Shown piece after piece: positions 62,101-64,000 of a stretch of DNA of 64,000 nucleotides. This DNA comes from Patiria pectinifera. Lineage: Eukaryota > Echinodermata > Asteroidea > Valvatida > Asterinidae. The notes under the pieces are model-generated. The model was not told where the DNA came from, made no database searches, and worked only from the letters and a program-made list of their open reading frames with translations. The position numbers and the translations under genes were made by a program. The stretch's first letter is position 1. Every line of letters begins with the position of its first letter. Location: contig CM057141.1 of the NCBI GenBank assembly GCA_029964075.1, forward strand, positions 12,710,001 through 12,774,000, read 5' to 3'.

Positions 62101-64000
62101 GTACCTACGTCTGAGGCTCACTCCAAAGGTTTCAAGTCTGAAGCCTTGCCGATTTGTCAGCTTGTTGGCCTATTCATCCGCTATGCAACAAGCTATAGTT
62201 TGTCAAAATCCATCCATGTTAAGGTACCTTTAGACCGCGACACATGAGAGCCATGTCGGCTGGCGCTGACAGCCCTTGCTATGGGACTTACTGCACAAAA
62301 ACGAAACTGGGGGCATCATGTACCTACGTCATGGGCTCACTCCAAAAGTTTCAAGTCTGAAGCCTTGCCGATTTGTCAGCTTGTTGGCCTATTCATCCGC
62401 TATGCAACAAGCTATAGTTTGTCAAAATCCATCCATGTTAAGGTACCTTTAGACCGCGACACATGAGAGCCATGTCGGCTGGCGCTGACAGCCCTTGCTA
62501 TGGGACTTACTGCACAAAAACGAAACTGGGGGCATCATGTACCTACGTCTGGGGCTCACTCCAAAAGTTTCAAGTCTGAAGCCTTGCCGATTTGTCAGCT
62601 TGTTGGCCTATTCATCCGCTATGCAACAAGCTATAGTTTGTCAAAATCCATCCATGTTAAGGTACCTTTAGACCGCGACACATGAGAGCCATGTCGGCTG
62701 GCGCTGACAGCCCTTGCTATGGGACTTACTGCACAAAAACAAAACTGGGGGCATCATGTACCGACGTCTGAGGCTCACTCCAAAGGTTTCAAGTCTGAAG
62801 CCTTGCCGATTTGTCAGCTTGTTGGCCTATTCATCCGCTATGCAACAAGCTATAGTTTGTTAAAATCCATCCATGTTAAGGTACCTTTAGACCGCGACAC
62901 ATGAGAGCCATGTCGGCTGGCACTGACAGCCCTTGCTATGGGACTTACTGCACAAAAACGATACTGGGGGCATCATGTACCTACGTCTGGGGCTCACTCC
63001 AAAAGTTTCAAGTCTGAAGCCTTGCCGATTTGTCAGCTTGTTGGCCTATTCATCCGCTATGCAACAAGCTATAGTTTGTCAAAATCCATCAATGTTAAGG
63101 TACCTTTAGACCGCGACACATGAGAGCCATGTCGGCTGGCGCTGACAGCCCTTGCTATGGGACTTACTGCACAAAAACGAAACTGGGGCATCATGTACCT
63201 ACGTCTGCGGCTCACTCCAAAAGTTTCAAGTCTGAAGCCTTGCCGATTTGTCAGCTTGTTGGCCTATTCATCCGCTATGCAACAAGCTATAGTTTGTCAA
63301 AATCCATCCATGTTAAGGTACCTTTAGACCGCGACACATGAGAGCCATGTCGGCTGGCGCTGACAGCCCTTGCTATGGGACTTACTGCACAAAAACGAAA
63401 CTGGGGGCATCATGTACCTACGTCATGGGCTCACTCCAAAAGTTTCAAGTTTGAAGCCTTGCCGATTTGTCAGCTTGTTGGCCTATTCATCCGCTATGCA
63501 ACAAGCTATAGTTTGTCAAAATCCATCCATGTTAAGGTACCTTTAGACAGCGACACATGAGAGCCATGTCGGCTGGCGCTGACAGCCCTTGCTATGGGAC
63601 TTACTGCACAAAAACGAAACTGGGGGCATCATGTACCTACGTCTGGGGCTCACTCCAAAAGTTTCAAGTCTGAAGCCTTGCCGATTTGTCAGCTTGTTGG
63701 CCTATTCATCCGCTATGCAACAAGCTATAGTTTGTCAAAATCCATCCATGTTAAGGTACCTTTAGACCGCGACACATGAGAGCCATGTCAGCTGGCGCTG
63801 ACAGCCCTTGCTATGGGACTTACTGCACAAACACAAAACTGGGGCAACATGTACCGACGTCTGGGGCTCACTCCAAAGGTTTCAAGTCTGAAGCCTTGCC
63901 GATTTGTCAGCTTGTTGGCCTATTTATCCGCTATGCAACAAGCTATAGTTTGTCAAAATCCATCCATGTTAAGGTACCTTTAGACCGCGACACATGAGAG
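59159..64000 (+). repeat. Moderately diverged satellite block, continuing past the window
   Basis: About 22 monomers at a regular 219-base spacing, each with a few substitutions but few indels; the one starting at 59442 is 211 bases because eight bases around GTCGGCTGG are lost near 59635. Recurrent forms include TTAGACAGCGACAC, CATGTACCGACGTC, CGTCATGGGCTC, CCATCTATG and GTCTTCTTGTTGG. Monomers with the CCGACG word (60091, 61186, 62719, 63813) are 5, 7 and 5 monomers apart. The array is cut by the end of the window in mid-monomer. Confidence 0.93.

Noticed and set aside
25115-63997. The same 61- and 73-codon frames on the plus strand of the right array
   Set aside because: They are the same repeat in inverted orientation. 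The longer frames in the indel-rich blocks (for example 34743-35108, 57909-58280) are chance joins of broken frames.
1189-64000. CRISPR array
   Set aside because: The period is about 219 bases with the whole unit conserved. There are no short repeats alternating with unique spacers and no cas genes.
1189-64000. Telomeric or simple-sequence repeats
   Set aside because: I saw no runs of TTAGG, TTAGGG or similar, and no microsatellite of note in either orientation.

Overview
The window is almost entirely one giant tandem satellite array with a 219-bp monomer (about 49% GC in the consensus). I find no protein-coding gene, RNA gene or intact mobile element. An array of some 280 monomers, plus two N runs of exactly 500 bases, points to a draft scaffold from a eukaryotic genome, in heterochromatin that could be pericentromeric, centromeric or subtelomeric. 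The species cannot be named from the sequence. An invertebrate is possible, but the only hint is one short motif in the first 31 bases.

Layout. 1-151: short unclassified flank. 152-1188: five badly decayed tandem units of about 195-232 bp, which look like distant relatives of the main satellite. 1189-6474: diverged edge of the satellite, with 24 complete monomers, segmental (higher-order) duplications, shortened monomers and recombinant monomers. 6475-6974: 500 N. 6975-24607: homogenised left core, 80 complete and nearly identical monomers in the same orientation. 24608-25107: 500 N, where the orientation of the satellite flips. 25108-64000: the same satellite on the opposite strand. It is made of near-consensus monomers (25108-26346), an indel-rich block (26347-31750), a clean block (31751-34343), a second indel-rich block (34344-36148), the homogenised right core of 89 monomers (36149-55697), a third indel-rich block (55698-59158) and a moderately diverged block (59159 to the window end, where the array is still running).

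Each consensus monomer carries three symmetric elements: a 10-bp palindrome containing a KpnI site, a perfect 9-bp inverted repeat around an 18-base spacer, and an 18-base imperfect hairpin whose common polymorphisms fall in the loop. Variation in the cores is mostly one-base contraction of short homopolymer runs. The left and right cores carry different private variants, so they appear to have been homogenised separately.

No gene network can be described. What the window records is satellite evolution (unequal exchange, conversion-like patches, local amplification, edge decay) mixed with likely assembly effects: placeholder gaps, an orientation flip exactly at a gap, and blocks that look like unpolished long-read fill. 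Strand labels are a convention: '+' is the orientation seen right of 25107. Counts of monomers and variants were made by eye.
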